A stretch of DNA of 24,806 bases from Clostridiaceae bacterium AF10-41 (GTDB lineage Bacteria > Bacillota > Clostridia > Clostridiales > Clostridiaceae), in contig JAQCTH010000036.1 of NCBI GenBank assembly GCA_027686065.1, positions 13,831 to 38,636 on the forward strand, read 5' to 3'. The position numbers and the translations under genes were made by a program. Of this stretch, positions 1-7,609 are shown piece after piece; the first letter of the stretch is position 1; every line of letters begins with the position of its first letter. The notes under the pieces were generated by a model. The model did not search any database, was not told the DNA's origin, and worked only from the letters and a program-made list of their open reading frames with translations.

Positions 1-754
1 ATATTATTGCCAAACACATCATCCCTATTATCTCTGAAATCACAAGTCCGTATCCTGCACTATCTCCTGACATTCCACCTAGTTCTTTTGTACTATTATT
101 TACGGAAATAATTGCTGAAATTATCATAACTAATGAAACTATAATTCCTTTAGCTCCAATAAAATATATAAAGCTTAAAGTTGATATAAATAAAAACAAA
201 TACAAAATAAATATATCAATTTTCCTCGTACCTTTTTTAAAGTATGATCCAAGGGAACTTTCTTTCATAGATTCTTTTTTTAATAACATAAGTGCCATAA
301 GGCTTCTAGATATTATTGGGATTATAACTATTCCTACTACATATTTTTTATTATCTATTAATGTGTAAACTGATGCAAAATCAATTACAAATAAAATAGC
401 TAAAGATATTACTGAAAATGCTCCGGTATTTGGATCCTTTAGTATTCTTATTTTTTCCTTTTTATCTCTTCTTGATAATAAGGCATCACAAACATCCATA
501 AATCCATCTAAATGTATCATTCCTGTGATAATAAATGGGGTTACCATTGTAATTGCTGTAATTAACATATTAGATATATTAAAGCTATTTATAATATTAT
601 AAATACCATAATGTATTAACCCTATAACAAGACCTACTACTGGATAAAGTTTCATCATATGTCTTACGCTATTATCATCCCATTTTTTATATGGCATAGG
701 TATTATTGTAAACATACTTAAATCCATTATAAAAGCATTTATCAATTCCATCAT
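1..754 (-). CDS. cobS: Adenosylcobinamide-GDP ribazoletransferase (cobalamin synthase), 3' end cut by window
   Basis: CobS is a polytopic membrane enzyme that joins adenosylcobinamide-GDP to alpha-ribazole (phosphate), the last assembly step of cobalamin. My translation of the minus strand from 754 is open to the window edge (251 codons, close to the usual family length of about 250). It shows the family's HLDG-D-D box (HLDGFMDVCDALLSRR), an ILKDPNTGAF stretch matching the usual R-D-G region, several hydrophobic segments and a late GGMSGDSAG motif. The ATG at 754 overlaps the cobU stop as ATGA, indicating translational coupling; a second ATG follows directly at 751. It is the fourth visible gene of the cob operon. 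The stop codon is outside the window, so completeness cannot be judged. Confidence 0.93.
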   Translation of the reverse strand, partial: MMELINAFIMDLSMFTIIPMPYKKWDDNSVRHMMKLYPVVGLVIGLIHYGIYNIINSFNISNMLITAITMVTPFIITGMIHLDGFMDVCDALLSRRDKKEKIRILKDPNTGAFSVISLAILFVIDFASVYTLIDNKKYVVGIVIIPIISRSLMALMLLKKESMKESSLGSYFKKGTRKIDIFILYLFLFISTLSFIYFIGAKGIIVSLVMIISAIISVNNSTKELGGMSGDSAGYGLVISEIIGMMCLAII

Positions 755-1302
755 ATTAAATCACCTATAATTTCTTTTCCCTTATGAATTATTTTATTGT
801 TAAAACAACATTCTATAACTATATCAGACAACTTTGCTATATCTCTATTTAATTTACCAAGTTCTTTTCTGAAGTTTTCGGTATAATTATCATAAACTAT
901 AGAATCACTAAATAAATAATCTGTTACTATAACAATATTATTAGCTTTATTTGAAATATCTTTTATTCCAGTCATTATCTTGTCACTAACATACTTTATA
1001 AAATTCTCACCATCAAACATCTCATTGGTAACTAATGATGTAATGCTATCTATTAATAGAGTATCATTTTTTTTAGTAATAGAACTTATTTCATCAATAT
1101 TAATACTTTGCTCAAGGGTCTTAAATCCCCATCCCTCTCTTTCTAATATATGATTATTAATTCTATTTACATCTTCCTTATCAAAGGGTTTCATGGTTGC
1201 AATATAATATAAATTCCCTTGCTTTTCTTCTAAGCTTTTTGATATTTTTTGTCCAAGCATAGATTTTCCACTTTTAGATCCACCTACTATTAATATAATC
1301 AT
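751..1302 (-). CDS. cobU: Adenosylcobinamide kinase / adenosylcobinamide-phosphate guanylyltransferase
   Basis: This cytoplasmic bifunctional enzyme phosphorylates adenosylcobinamide and then adds GMP, giving the CobS substrate. The 183-aa protein has the family's usual length. The P-loop GGSKSGKS lies at residues 7-14, followed by YIATMKPFD and a NNHILEREGW block whose His51 corresponds to the guanylylated histidine of CobU. The later segment that usually reads NEVG-x-G-x-VP is here VTDYLFSDSIVYD, so that motif is lost or strongly diverged; the following GKLNRDIAKLSD part is normal. The start overlaps the end of cobO by 4 bp and its stop overlaps cobS by 4 bp, so all three are probably translationally coupled. 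Family assignment is firm from the motifs and the operon; full activity of this variant is inferred. Confidence 0.92.
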   Translation of the reverse strand: MIILIVGGSKSGKSMLGQKISKSLEEKQGNLYYIATMKPFDKEDVNRINNHILEREGWGFKTLEQSINIDEISSITKKNDTLLIDSITSLVTNEMFDGENFIKYVSDKIMTGIKDISNKANNIVIVTDYLFSDSIVYDNYTENFRKELGKLNRDIAKLSDIVIECCFNNKIIHKGKEIIGDLI

Positions 1303-1832
1303 TTTTCTATTCCAATTCTTGATAGAATTTTTTTATCTACATATGGATGTTTTATTAACTTTACTTCTGATACATAGTCCGCAATCTCAATTAATGCTTT
1401 ATCTGGATTTCTCCCAGTTAAAACTACCTCTAAATTTTCAGGCTTATTTTTTAGAAAGGCGATAACTTTATCTAATTCTAATATGTCATAATTTATTGAT
1501 GCCATAATCTCATCCATTATTAATAAATCATATTTTTCATCTATAGCCTTCTTAATAACTTTTTCAAATCTATTTCTATGTTCATTGATTACAGCTAATT
1601 TTTCTTCTTCACTTAAATATTTAAAGAATTTTTTCATTGGCTCTCCATAAAAAATATCAAAATTATCTCCAATTTTCTCTATTGATATTAATTCACCTGA
1701 TTCATTATCTTTCAAGAATTGAGTAAGTAGTACCTTATAACCTCTACCTGCCGCCCTTATTCCTAATCCCATCGCTGCCGTAGTCTTCCCTTTTCCATTT
1801 CCACAATAAATATGAATAAGTCCTAAATTCAT
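1299..1832 (-). CDS. cobO: Cob(I)yrinic acid a,c-diamide / corrinoid adenosyltransferase (CobA/CobO/BtuR family)
   Basis: This enzyme transfers the adenosyl group of ATP to the Co(I) of corrinoids, making the substrate that CobU and CobS need. The 177-aa protein starts with the family's glycine-rich P-loop CGNGKGKTTAA (residues 10-20), then GLGIRAAGRGYKV and LTQFLK, with the LLIMDEIM Walker-B-like segment mid-protein and VVLTGRNP near the C-terminus, all in the expected order. The ATG follows the cobT TAA with no intervening base (TAAATG), and the ribosome binding site GGAGAAGG lies within the end of cobT. Its downstream end overlaps cobU by 4 bp. It could be named btuR or cobA; cobO is used because of the operon. 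Confidence 0.94.
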   Translation of the reverse strand: MNLGLIHIYCGNGKGKTTAAMGLGIRAAGRGYKVLLTQFLKDNESGELISIEKIGDNFDIFYGEPMKKFFKYLSEEEKLAVINEHRNRFEKVIKKAIDEKYDLLIMDEIMASINYDILELDKVIAFLKNKPENLEVVLTGRNPDKALIEIADYVSEVKLIKHPYVDKKILSRIGIEK

Positions 1833-2942
1833 TTACCTTCTCCTTTCTACTATATAATGTTTTTCTTCTTTAATTTTCTCTATATAACTTGGATCTATTT
1901 CTGCTTCACTAAATGTTGCCATGTTGTTCATCATTGCACAAGCATATTGAACAATAGAAAATGCGATTGGACAACCACTACCTTCTCCAAGTCTCATATC
2001 TAAATTTAGCATAGGCTCTAACTCCATATTTTCCATTGCTATATTATAGCCTATTTCCTTTGAGCAATGTGATGATATAAGATAATCTTTAACAAGAATA
2101 TTTAATTTCACTGCAGCTAAGGCAGCTACTGCTGATATAAAGCCATCTATTACAACAGGTATTTTATAATAAGACGCTCCTAAAAAAGCTCCTATCATTC
2201 CTGCTAATTCAAAGCCACCTACCTTAGCAACTATATCAATTGGATCATTAAAATCAAGATTGTTTAATTCTATTGCTTTTTTTATAACTAATCTTTTTTT
2301 CTCGAAAGCTTCATCTGTTAATCCTGCACCTTTTCCAACAACATCATCAATTTCGCATTTAAGTAATGAAGCTAAAACAGCGCTACTTGTAGTTGTATTT
2401 CCTATTCCCATTTCCCCAACTCCAATTATATCATAACCATTTTCCTTAGCTTCCCTAACCATATCAACACCTATAAAAATGCCTTTCGCACATTCTTCAT
2501 AAGTCATTGCAGGTCCCTTTGCTATATTATTTGTTCCTTTTCTAATTTTCTTATTTATAGCTCCTGGTATTCCTACATCACTGTTGATTCCAATATCTAT
2601 AACAAATAAATCTGTATTATTTTCTTTTGCTAAAACCGCTACTCCTGTTAATCCCCTTGAGAAATTAATAGTTTGAGCTAATGTAACATATTGTGGAGAC
2701 GATGCTACACCTTCCTCTACTACACCATTATCTGATGAAAAAATCATTATACACTTTTTGTTTATTCCATTCTTCACATTTCCTGTTATTCCTGCAAGCT
2801 TAATTGAAATATCTTCAAGTTTGCCTAAACTTCCCAATGGCTTAGCTAAAAAATCAACTCTTTTTTTCGCCTCTTCTTTAGCTTCATGATTTATTTCTTT
2901 TATATTCTTTATTACATTATTTACTTCTTCTATATAACTCAT
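1833..2942 (-). CDS. cobT: Nicotinate-nucleotide--dimethylbenzimidazole phosphoribosyltransferase
   Basis: CobT moves the phosphoribosyl group of nicotinate mononucleotide onto the lower-ligand base (usually dimethylbenzimidazole), giving the alpha-riboside phosphate used by CobS. From the ATG at 2942 the protein has 369 residues; Salmonella CobT has 356. Visible family signatures are LAKPLGSLGKLE near the N-terminus, IFSSDNGVVEEGVASSP, GVGEMGIGNTTTSSAV and the C-terminal LGEGSGCP, whose Glu (about residue 320) aligns with the catalytic glutamate. An upstream in-frame ATG at 2987 is rejected, because a promoter with its -10 at 2974-2981 lies downstream of it; AAGGGG sits upstream of 2942. It is the first gene of the cob operon. 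No cobalamin riboswitch is visible in the short upstream gap. Confidence 0.94.
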   Translation of the reverse strand: MSYIEEVNNVIKNIKEINHEAKEEAKKRVDFLAKPLGSLGKLEDISIKLAGITGNVKNGINKKCIMIFSSDNGVVEEGVASSPQYVTLAQTINFSRGLTGVAVLAKENNTDLFVIDIGINSDVGIPGAINKKIRKGTNNIAKGPAMTYEECAKGIFIGVDMVREAKENGYDIIGVGEMGIGNTTTSSAVLASLLKCEIDDVVGKGAGLTDEAFEKKRLVIKKAIELNNLDFNDPIDIVAKVGGFELAGMIGAFLGASYYKIPVVIDGFISAVAALAAVKLNILVKDYLISSHCSKEIGYNIAMENMELEPMLNLDMRLGEGSGCPIAFSIVQYACAMMNNMATFSEAEIDPSYIEKIKEEKHYIVERRR

Positions 2943-2973
2943 GACCTGACCCCTTATTCTACTTCTTTTTGTT

Positions 2974-3003
2974 ATAATATAGTACATGCATGATAAAAGT
3001 CAA
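2974..3003 (-). promoter_or_regulatory. Likely sigma-A promoter of the cob operon
   Basis: On the minus strand TTGACT (3003-2998) is followed by TATATT at 2981-2976 (16-bp spacer) or TATTAT at 2979-2974 (18-bp spacer). Transcription would start near 2967, about 25 nt before the ATG at 2942. This placement is the main reason for the chosen cobT start. Confidence 0.6.
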
Positions 3004-3025
3004 TAAAGTATATTTTTATAAACAA

Positions 3026-3061
3026 CAAAAAATCCACAGCTTAATATGATTAATCCGTGAA
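3026..3061 (-). terminator. Rho-independent terminator after the 159-aa gene
   Basis: On the minus strand TTCACGGATTAA pairs with TTAAGCTGTGGA around the loop TCATA (one mismatch, two wobble pairs), followed directly by a T run (3032-3026). It separates the hypothetical gene from the cob promoter. Confidence 0.7.
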
Positions 3062-3093
3062 TTATTATTTTAAATTTACCTTTATAAACTTTG

Positions 3094-3573
3094 TTATTGA
3101 TATTTTTCAAATATTATTTCTGAAGGGCTTGGCCAAACATTCATTTTATTTACAAGTTTTATTTTTATATTTTTAACCTTTACTTCATTTAAAAATATTT
3201 CTATAAAATCTTTATCCTTCCCTATATATGATCCAAATAATATTAATCTCTCTATATCGTTTTGAAAATCTAATATTTCATAAATTTCATAATAAATAAG
3301 TTCTCTATTAAATGATGAATATTTCATCTTATTAATTTTGACATAATCATTAAACTTATATATAAATTCTCTTGAAAAATGCTCATTACTATCTTCTAAA
3401 TATATTTCCTTCTTCTCTAAGTCCGAATTCATGCAATTATCTTTATACTTATTAGTTATTGATAAAAATCTTTTTACGCTCTCTTTGGAAATTTTAAAGA
3501 ATTCATTATAATTAAAAAACCCTTCATACAACACTGTAGTGGATAGAATATCATCTACACTAATACAATCCAT
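3094..3573 (-). CDS. Hypothetical protein, 159 aa
   Basis: I do not recognise this family. The ORF is well supported: an ideal ribosome binding site AAAGGAGG lies about 6 nt before the ATG at 3573, and a terminator follows the stop. The protein is soluble-looking, with no signal peptide or transmembrane segment, rich in Lys, Glu, Asn and aromatic residues, and ends with KMNVWPSPSEIIFEKYQ. Several stretches (for example REFIYKFNDYVKINKMKYS and RLILFGSYIGKDKDFIEI) look like an alpha/beta fold. It lies between rluF and the cob operon on the same strand; the hairpin region 3672-3734 lies between it and rluF, so it probably has its own promoter, which I could not define. No function is proposed. 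Confidence 0.75.
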   Translation of the reverse strand: MDCISVDDILSTTVLYEGFFNYNEFFKISKESVKRFLSITNKYKDNCMNSDLEKKEIYLEDSNEHFSREFIYKFNDYVKINKMKYSSFNRELIYYEIYEILDFQNDIERLILFGSYIGKDKDFIEIFLNEVKVKNIKIKLVNKMNVWPSPSEIIFEKYQ

Positions 3574-3698
3574 ATAAGCCTCCTTTAATTTTTATAAAGC
3601 CCCAATAAAATCCCTAAATTATTACAAATTACCCTATACTTATATTTTTATACTTTTTCTTATAATTTTAAAGTCCTATTTTCATCAAAAATAGTCAT

Positions 3699-3721
3699 AA
3701 AAAAATAGGACTAAAGTCCTA
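3699..3721 (-). terminator. Terminator after rluF, part of a three-arm competing hairpin region
   Basis: On the minus strand TAGGAC-TTTA-GTCCTA is followed by seven Ts (3705-3699), a short terminator for rluF. A third matching arm at 3672-3682 can instead pair 11 bp with 3702-3712. Read on the plus strand the same DNA has the order of an antiterminator followed by a terminator, with a T-rich tract at 3724-3734. Confidence 0.55.
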
Positions 3722-3761
3722 AATTTGTTTTTTTATTTAATTTTATAAAATTTATCATTAA

Positions 3762-4445
3762 TTAAATCATTTTAATTAACTCTTGCAATTCATTTTTCTC
3801 TATTATTCTCCATTGACCTACTTCTATATCTTTAGATGTTATATTAATAATTCGTATCCTCTCTAGCTTAATAACATTGTACCCAAAAGCCTTAGTCATC
3901 CTCCTAATTTGCCTATTTAAACCTTGAGTTAAAATAATACTAAATATATTTTTATCTATTCTACTTAATTGACATGGTCTAGTTATTGTTCCCAATATTT
4001 CAACTCCGCTAGACATTCTTTCAATAAACTCATCATCAAAAGCTCTATCTACTGTAACGATATATTCTTTTTCATGATAACTATCTGAAAATAATATCTT
4101 ATTTGCTAATTCACCATCATTTGTCATTAAAATCAGTCCTTGAGAATCTTTATCTAATCTTCCAACTGGAAAAATATAATCCTTGCAATTTAAAAAATCA
4201 ATTATATTATTTTCTATCTCATTTGCCGAAGTACAGACTACGCCTTGTGGCTTATTCAATGCTATATATATCTTTTCCTTTGGCTTTACTTTTTCCCCAT
4301 CCAATAATATATCATCATTTTCTTCTACCCATTGCCCTTGCTCACATAATTTCCCATTAACAATTATCCTTTTATCTTCAATCCATCTATTTACTTCTTT
4401 TCTTGAACAATATCCATAATTACTTAGTAATTTATTTATTCTCAC
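3762..4445 (-). CDS. rluF: 23S rRNA pseudouridine synthase, RluF-like (RsuA/RluB/E/F family)
   Basis: It isomerises a uridine in 23S rRNA (position 2604 for E. coli RluF). The 227-aa protein has an N-terminal S4 RNA-binding domain (residues 1-50, INKLLSNYGYCSRKEVNRWI) followed by the synthase domain. The catalytic motif GRLDKDSQGL has Asp98 as the nucleophile. HEKEYIVTVD, LTQGLNRQIRRM and FGYNVIKLERIRI are the usual RsuA-family blocks; RLDKDSQG and the NKPQGVVCT segment favour RluF over RsuA or RluB. It is shorter than E. coli RluF (290 aa), lacking the C-terminal tail. The start is GTG at 4445, with AAAGGA about 11 nt upstream; no in-frame ATG fits better. A possible promoter has its -10 at 4480-4485 and a TTGTGA -35 inside the neighbouring repeat. 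Confidence 0.9.
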   Translation of the reverse strand: MRINKLLSNYGYCSRKEVNRWIEDKRIIVNGKLCEQGQWVEENDDILLDGEKVKPKEKIYIALNKPQGVVCTSANEIENNIIDFLNCKDYIFPVGRLDKDSQGLILMTNDGELANKILFSDSYHEKEYIVTVDRAFDDEFIERMSSGVEILGTITRPCQLSRIDKNIFSIILTQGLNRQIRRMTKAFGYNVIKLERIRIINITSKDIEVGQWRIIEKNELQELIKMI

Positions 4446-4493
4446 GATGCAAATTATCCTTTCTATTTCTGATTTTTATATTATATACTTAAT

Positions 4494-4643
4494 AGTTCAC
4501 AGTTCACAAGAGACAGTTCTAAATTACCTATTATAAGGGGGAGCAGGTTTCAGGAATCAGGGAACAGGTTTCAGATTTTTGGGGTCAAGTTTCTTATTAC
4601 TCTTGCTACCTGAAAAAATAGCTCTAATTTGTGACTGTGAACT
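4494..4643. repeat. Small degenerate repeat with inverted ends, copy 1
   Basis: This 150-bp intergenic segment is bounded by inverted ends: AGTTCACAGTTCACAA-GAG on the left and, read as reverse complement, AGTTCACAGTCACAAATTAGAG on the right. The interior holds short related words (GAGCAGGTTTCAGG, ATCAGGGAACAGGTTTCAG). ATCAGGGAACAGGT (4556-4569) is identical to 6575-6588, and CTGTGAACTGAAAT (4635-4648) is the exact reverse complement of 9621-9634. It contains no ORF. It resembles a MITE-like or short palindromic intergenic repeat; the class is not identified. The whole gap 4446-4761 otherwise holds only the promoter areas of rluF and the amylase gene. Confidence 0.65.
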
Positions 4644-4734
4644 GAAATAAAATTGTATTTTTGTATTTCAGTCCAAATATATTTTCTTCGTACTATTTGT
4701 AATTGTTGTCATAAATGAACTGTGTTAAATTCAT

Positions 4735-4756
4735 CTTAAGAAACTTCTTAAGGAGG
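4735..4756 (+). promoter_or_regulatory. Ribosome binding site of the amylase gene, partly inside a small hairpin
   Basis: AAGGAGG (4750-4756) lies 5 nt before the ATG at 4762. CTTAAG at 4735-4740 can pair with CTTAAG at 4747-4752 around a 6-nt loop, covering the first bases of the ribosome binding site. The stem is only six A/U-rich pairs, so an effect on translation is uncertain. Confidence 0.5.
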
Positions 4757-4761
4757 ATACT

Positions 4762-6552
4762 ATGAAGAAGAAGAAAAAAATAATTTATTTATCAATATCC
4801 ATAATTTTAATTTTATTTTCTATAATAATTTCTTTTAATTATTTCAAACAAAACAACAAGGATCTGGAAAACAAGGCTTTTTCATGGGATAATGTTAGTC
4901 TTTATTTTGTGATAACTGATAGATTTTATGATGGTAATAAATCTAATAATAATTCCTATGGAAGGGTTGGGGTCGATTCTAAAGGATCTACTGTTGGAAC
5001 TTTTCATGGTGGAGATATTAAGGGTTTAACTAAAAAACTAAAAGAAGGTTATTTTAGTTATTTAGGAATTAATGCAATTTGGATTACATCACCCGTAGAA
5101 CAGATACATGGATTTATATCTGGAGACTCTAATGGTTCCTTTGCTCATTATGGTTATCATGGGTACTATGCTTTGGATTGGACTTCAATAGATAAGAATA
5201 TGGGGACTGTCCAAGAAATGAGAGAATTTGTTGACTTAGCTCATTCAAATGGAATAAGAGTTGTGTTAGATGTAGTAATAAATCATACTGGATTTTCTAC
5301 CTTAAAAGATATGTCTGATTATGATTTTTCTCCAATAAAAAATGATACAGTTGATATTTCTAGTTGGACTCCTAGTGAAACTGAAAATTTTGATACTTAT
5401 AATAAAACTATAGTAGATTATTCTGGTCATAAGGAAGAATGGGCTAAGTGGTGGGGTCCTGATTGGATAAGAGCCGGATTACCTGGATATACTCCTGGTG
5501 GTACAAATGATATCAACATGAATCTTTCTGGATTACCAGATATAAAAACAGAATCTACAAATCCTGTAGATATTCCGCCAATACTTAAAACAAAATGGAA
5601 AAAAGACTCTATAGAAAAGAATAATAAATGGATAATTCCTTCTGCTGAAAAATATAGAGAAAATTTAGATATAGCTCCTTCAGAGTATATAATAAAGTGG
5701 TTATCAGCTTGGGTAGAAGAGTTTGGAATTGATGGCTTTAGATGTGATACTGCAAAACATATAGATATGTATAGATGGCAAGAATTAAAAGAAGAATCAA
5801 ATAAAGCTTTAAAAATTTGGAGAGAAAATAATCCAAACAAGCCTGGCGCTAAATGGATTGATGACTTTTGGATAACAGGTGAAGTTTTTGGACAAGGAAT
5901 TGAAAAAAATGAATACTACGCTAATGGGTTTGACTCTATAATAAACTTTAAGTTTCCAAAAGGTGATAGCCTAGATTCTCTTGAAGAAATTTATTCTGAA
6001 TATGATGATAAAGTAAATTCTGATCCTTCATTTAATATTTTAAGTTATATATCCTCACATGATACTGGATTAACTAGAGGTAATATGATAAATTTAGGTA
6101 CAAAACTTATATTATCTCCAGGAGGCATAGAAATTTATTATGGTGATGAATCTAACCGTAAAGCTTCAACTAATACTATAACTACTGCTAAAGATCAACC
6201 TTCAAGATCTGATATGAATTGGGACACCTTAGATCAAACAGTTTTATCTCACTGGCAAAAGCTTGGGCAATTTAGATCTAACCATATTTCAATAGGAGCT
6301 GGTACTCATAAAAAATTACAAGACTCTCCTTATATATTTAGTAGAACTTATACTAAGAATAATATTAATGATAAAGTTATAATTGCTACTAACCTTTCTG
6401 GTGAAACAACTATAAATGTATCATCTATATGGGAGAACTCTACATCTATAAGAGATTTTTATACTGGAAAGAAGTACACTGTTAAGGATAATAAAATTAC
6501 TGTTAACGCGGATATTAATGGTGTTGTATTACTGGAAAAAGTGGATAAGTGA
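4762..6552 (+). CDS. Exported or membrane-anchored GH13 alpha-amylase (MalS-like)
   Basis: This is a glycoside hydrolase of family 13 that should cleave alpha-1,4-glucans outside the cytoplasm. Residues 1-29 form a signal sequence (a KKKKK n-region, then a hydrophobic stretch at about 8-27) with no lipobox cysteine, so it is secreted or held by an uncleaved anchor. All four GH13 motifs are present: DVVINH (170-175), GFRCD with nucleophile Asp329, GEVF with acid/base Glu374, and SSHD with Asp434. The WWGPDW...LPDIKTES segment and overall plan resemble E. coli MalS (676 aa); this protein is shorter at 596 aa. It has its own ribosome binding site, no transporter or other sugar gene beside it, and repeats of one family on both sides. 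I saw no clear catabolite-control (cre) site. Exact substrate is not predictable. Confidence 0.93.
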   Translation: MKKKKKIIYLSISIILILFSIIISFNYFKQNNKDLENKAFSWDNVSLYFVITDRFYDGNKSNNNSYGRVGVDSKGSTVGTFHGGDIKGLTKKLKEGYFSYLGINAIWITSPVEQIHGFISGDSNGSFAHYGYHGYYALDWTSIDKNMGTVQEMREFVDLAHSNGIRVVLDVVINHTGFSTLKDMSDYDFSPIKNDTVDISSWTPSETENFDTYNKTIVDYSGHKEEWAKWWGPDWIRAGLPGYTPGGTNDINMNLSGLPDIKTESTNPVDIPPILKTKWKKDSIEKNNKWIIPSAEKYRENLDIAPSEYIIKWLSAWVEEFGIDGFRCDTAKHIDMYRWQELKEESNKALKIWRENNPNKPGAKWIDDFWITGEVFGQGIEKNEYYANGFDSIINFKFPKGDSLDSLEEIYSEYDDKVNSDPSFNILSYISSHDTGLTRGNMINLGTKLILSPGGIEIYYGDESNRKASTNTITTAKDQPSRSDMNWDTLDQTVLSHWQKLGQFRSNHISIGAGTHKKLQDSPYIFSRTYTKNNINDKVIIATNLSGETTINVSSIWENSTSIRDFYTGKKYTVKDNKITVNADINGVVLLEKVDK

Positions 6553-6565
6553 TATCATGGATTAA

Positions 6566-6617
6566 GGATCAGGTATCAGGGAACAGGTGGCAAGTAACAA
6601 GTATCAGGGAACAAGTA
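6566..6617. repeat. Degenerate repeat, partial copy 2
   Basis: Directly after the amylase stop lies a run of related words in which GTATCAGGGAACAGGT (6573-6588) recurs as GTATCAGGGAACAAGT (6601-6616), separated by GGCAAGTAACAA. The 14-mer ATCAGGGAACAGGT is shared exactly with 4556-4569. The inverted ends seen in copy 1 are absent, so this looks like an internal fragment. Confidence 0.6.
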
Positions 6618-6714
6618 TTAATATTTAAACTTAATAATATTACTTTAAAGTTATATATGTATTAAACTATATATTTTGAAATTTATGTGTTTATTTAATT
6701 AAAATTTGTATAAA

Positions 6715-6786
6715 AAGTGGACATATGTAAATTGGCTTATTCCGTCGCTTCACTCCAAGTCAATTCTAACTTACATATGTCCACTT
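6715..6786. repeat. 72-bp palindromic element with perfect 16-bp arms, possible terminator
   Basis: AAGTGGACATATGTAA (6715-6730) is perfectly complementary to 6771-6786. Inside, ATTGGCTT (6731-6738) nearly pairs with AAGTCAAT (6757-6764), leaving an 18-nt GC-richer loop with CGTCGCTTCACTCC. On the minus strand five Ts follow the outer arm, so it could end the HAD-phosphatase transcript; it also lies in the amylase 3' region. The large structured loop is atypical for a simple terminator and suggests a small mobile palindrome. Confidence 0.7.
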
Positions 6787-6804
6787 AAAACTAAAGGAAG
6801 GAAT

Positions 6805-7590
6805 TTATAGACCTACAACTTCTTTTATTGCTTCTACTACTCCATTATCATTATTGCTTTTTGCAATAAACCTTGATACCCTTTTTAAATCATCATGAGC
6901 ATTTTCCATAGCAAAGCTATAGTAGGCACTTCCCATCATTTCTAAATCATTAAGATAATCACCAAATACCATTGTTTCTTTGTGATTTATATTTAACATA
7001 TCCTGAACTTTATTTATAGCAACTCCTTTATTAACTCCTTTAGCTGTTATATCAAGCCAAATTTCTCCTGAAACAGTAACTTGAAGCTTGTCTTTATATT
7101 CGTTATAATAGTTATTACTATTAAATTCAGAACCTGAAAAATCACATATAGTTACTTTAAGTATATCATCCTCAACCTTGGTTAAATCATCAATTATTTC
7201 ATATCTTTCATAATACTTCTTTGTTTCCTTTACTAATCTTTCTTCTCTACTTTCTATATAAGCTGATTTTTTGCCACATACTATTACATATGAATTTTCT
7301 ATAGTTCTACCGATTTTTATAAGATCAACAGCTACATTTTTGTCTAATGAATTGACTATAATTTCTTCTCCCTTATATACAACAAAAGTTCCATTTTCAG
7401 CTATAAACATCATGTTATCTTTTATCTTATCAAATCTCTTAAGTAAATTGTAATACTGTCTTCCACTTGCAGCTGCAAATATTATATCCTTCTCAATAAG
7501 CTTATTGAAAATGTCAAAGAACTCCTTATTTATTTCATTTTTTTCATTTAATAAAGTTCCATCCATATCTGATGCTATAAATTTTATCAT
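6805..7590 (-). CDS. Cof-type HAD-superfamily hydrolase (sugar-phosphate or other phosphatase)
   Basis: A cytoplasmic HAD phosphatase with a type IIB (Cof) cap. Motif I is SDMDGTLL near the N-terminus (two Asp, nucleophile and acid/base), motif II is AAASGR, the motif III lysine lies in KGVNKG, and motif IV is GDYLNDLEM. The C-terminal SFAMENAHDDLK is also typical. The start is the ATG at 7590 (261 aa). The in-frame GTG at 7602 overlaps the ribosome binding site AGGAG and is rejected. It begins 19 nt after the DeoR gene stop, so the two form an operon. This pairing of a DeoR regulator and a Cof phosphatase suggests dephosphorylation of a sugar phosphate that also acts as effector, which is inference; the substrate is unknown. 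Confidence 0.92.
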   Translation of the reverse strand: MIKFIASDMDGTLLNEKNEINKEFFDIFNKLIEKDIIFAAASGRQYYNLLKRFDKIKDNMMFIAENGTFVVYKGEEIIVNSLDKNVAVDLIKIGRTIENSYVIVCGKKSAYIESREERLVKETKKYYERYEIIDDLTKVEDDILKVTICDFSGSEFNSNNYYNEYKDKLQVTVSGEIWLDITAKGVNKGVAINKVQDMLNINHKETMVFGDYLNDLEMMGSAYYSFAMENAHDDLKRVSRFIAKSNNDNGVVEAIKEVVGL

Positions 7591-7609
7591 CTGATTTATC
7601 ACTCCTATT

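Noticed and set aside
2943..2987. 15-residue N-terminal extension of CobT from the ATG at 2987
   Set aside because: It lies upstream of the predicted transcription start and lacks a ribosome binding site; homologues begin near 2942.
4103..4419. Two plus-strand ORFs over rluF
   Set aside because: Antisense shadows of the rluF coding frame, without initiation signals.
4644..4761. cre (CcpA) site before the amylase gene
   Set aside because: No stretch matches TGWNANCGNTNWCA well enough.
5427..5840. 137-aa minus-strand ORF inside the amylase gene
   Set aside because: Antisense shadow of a clear GH13 gene; no ribosome binding site or recognisable motif.
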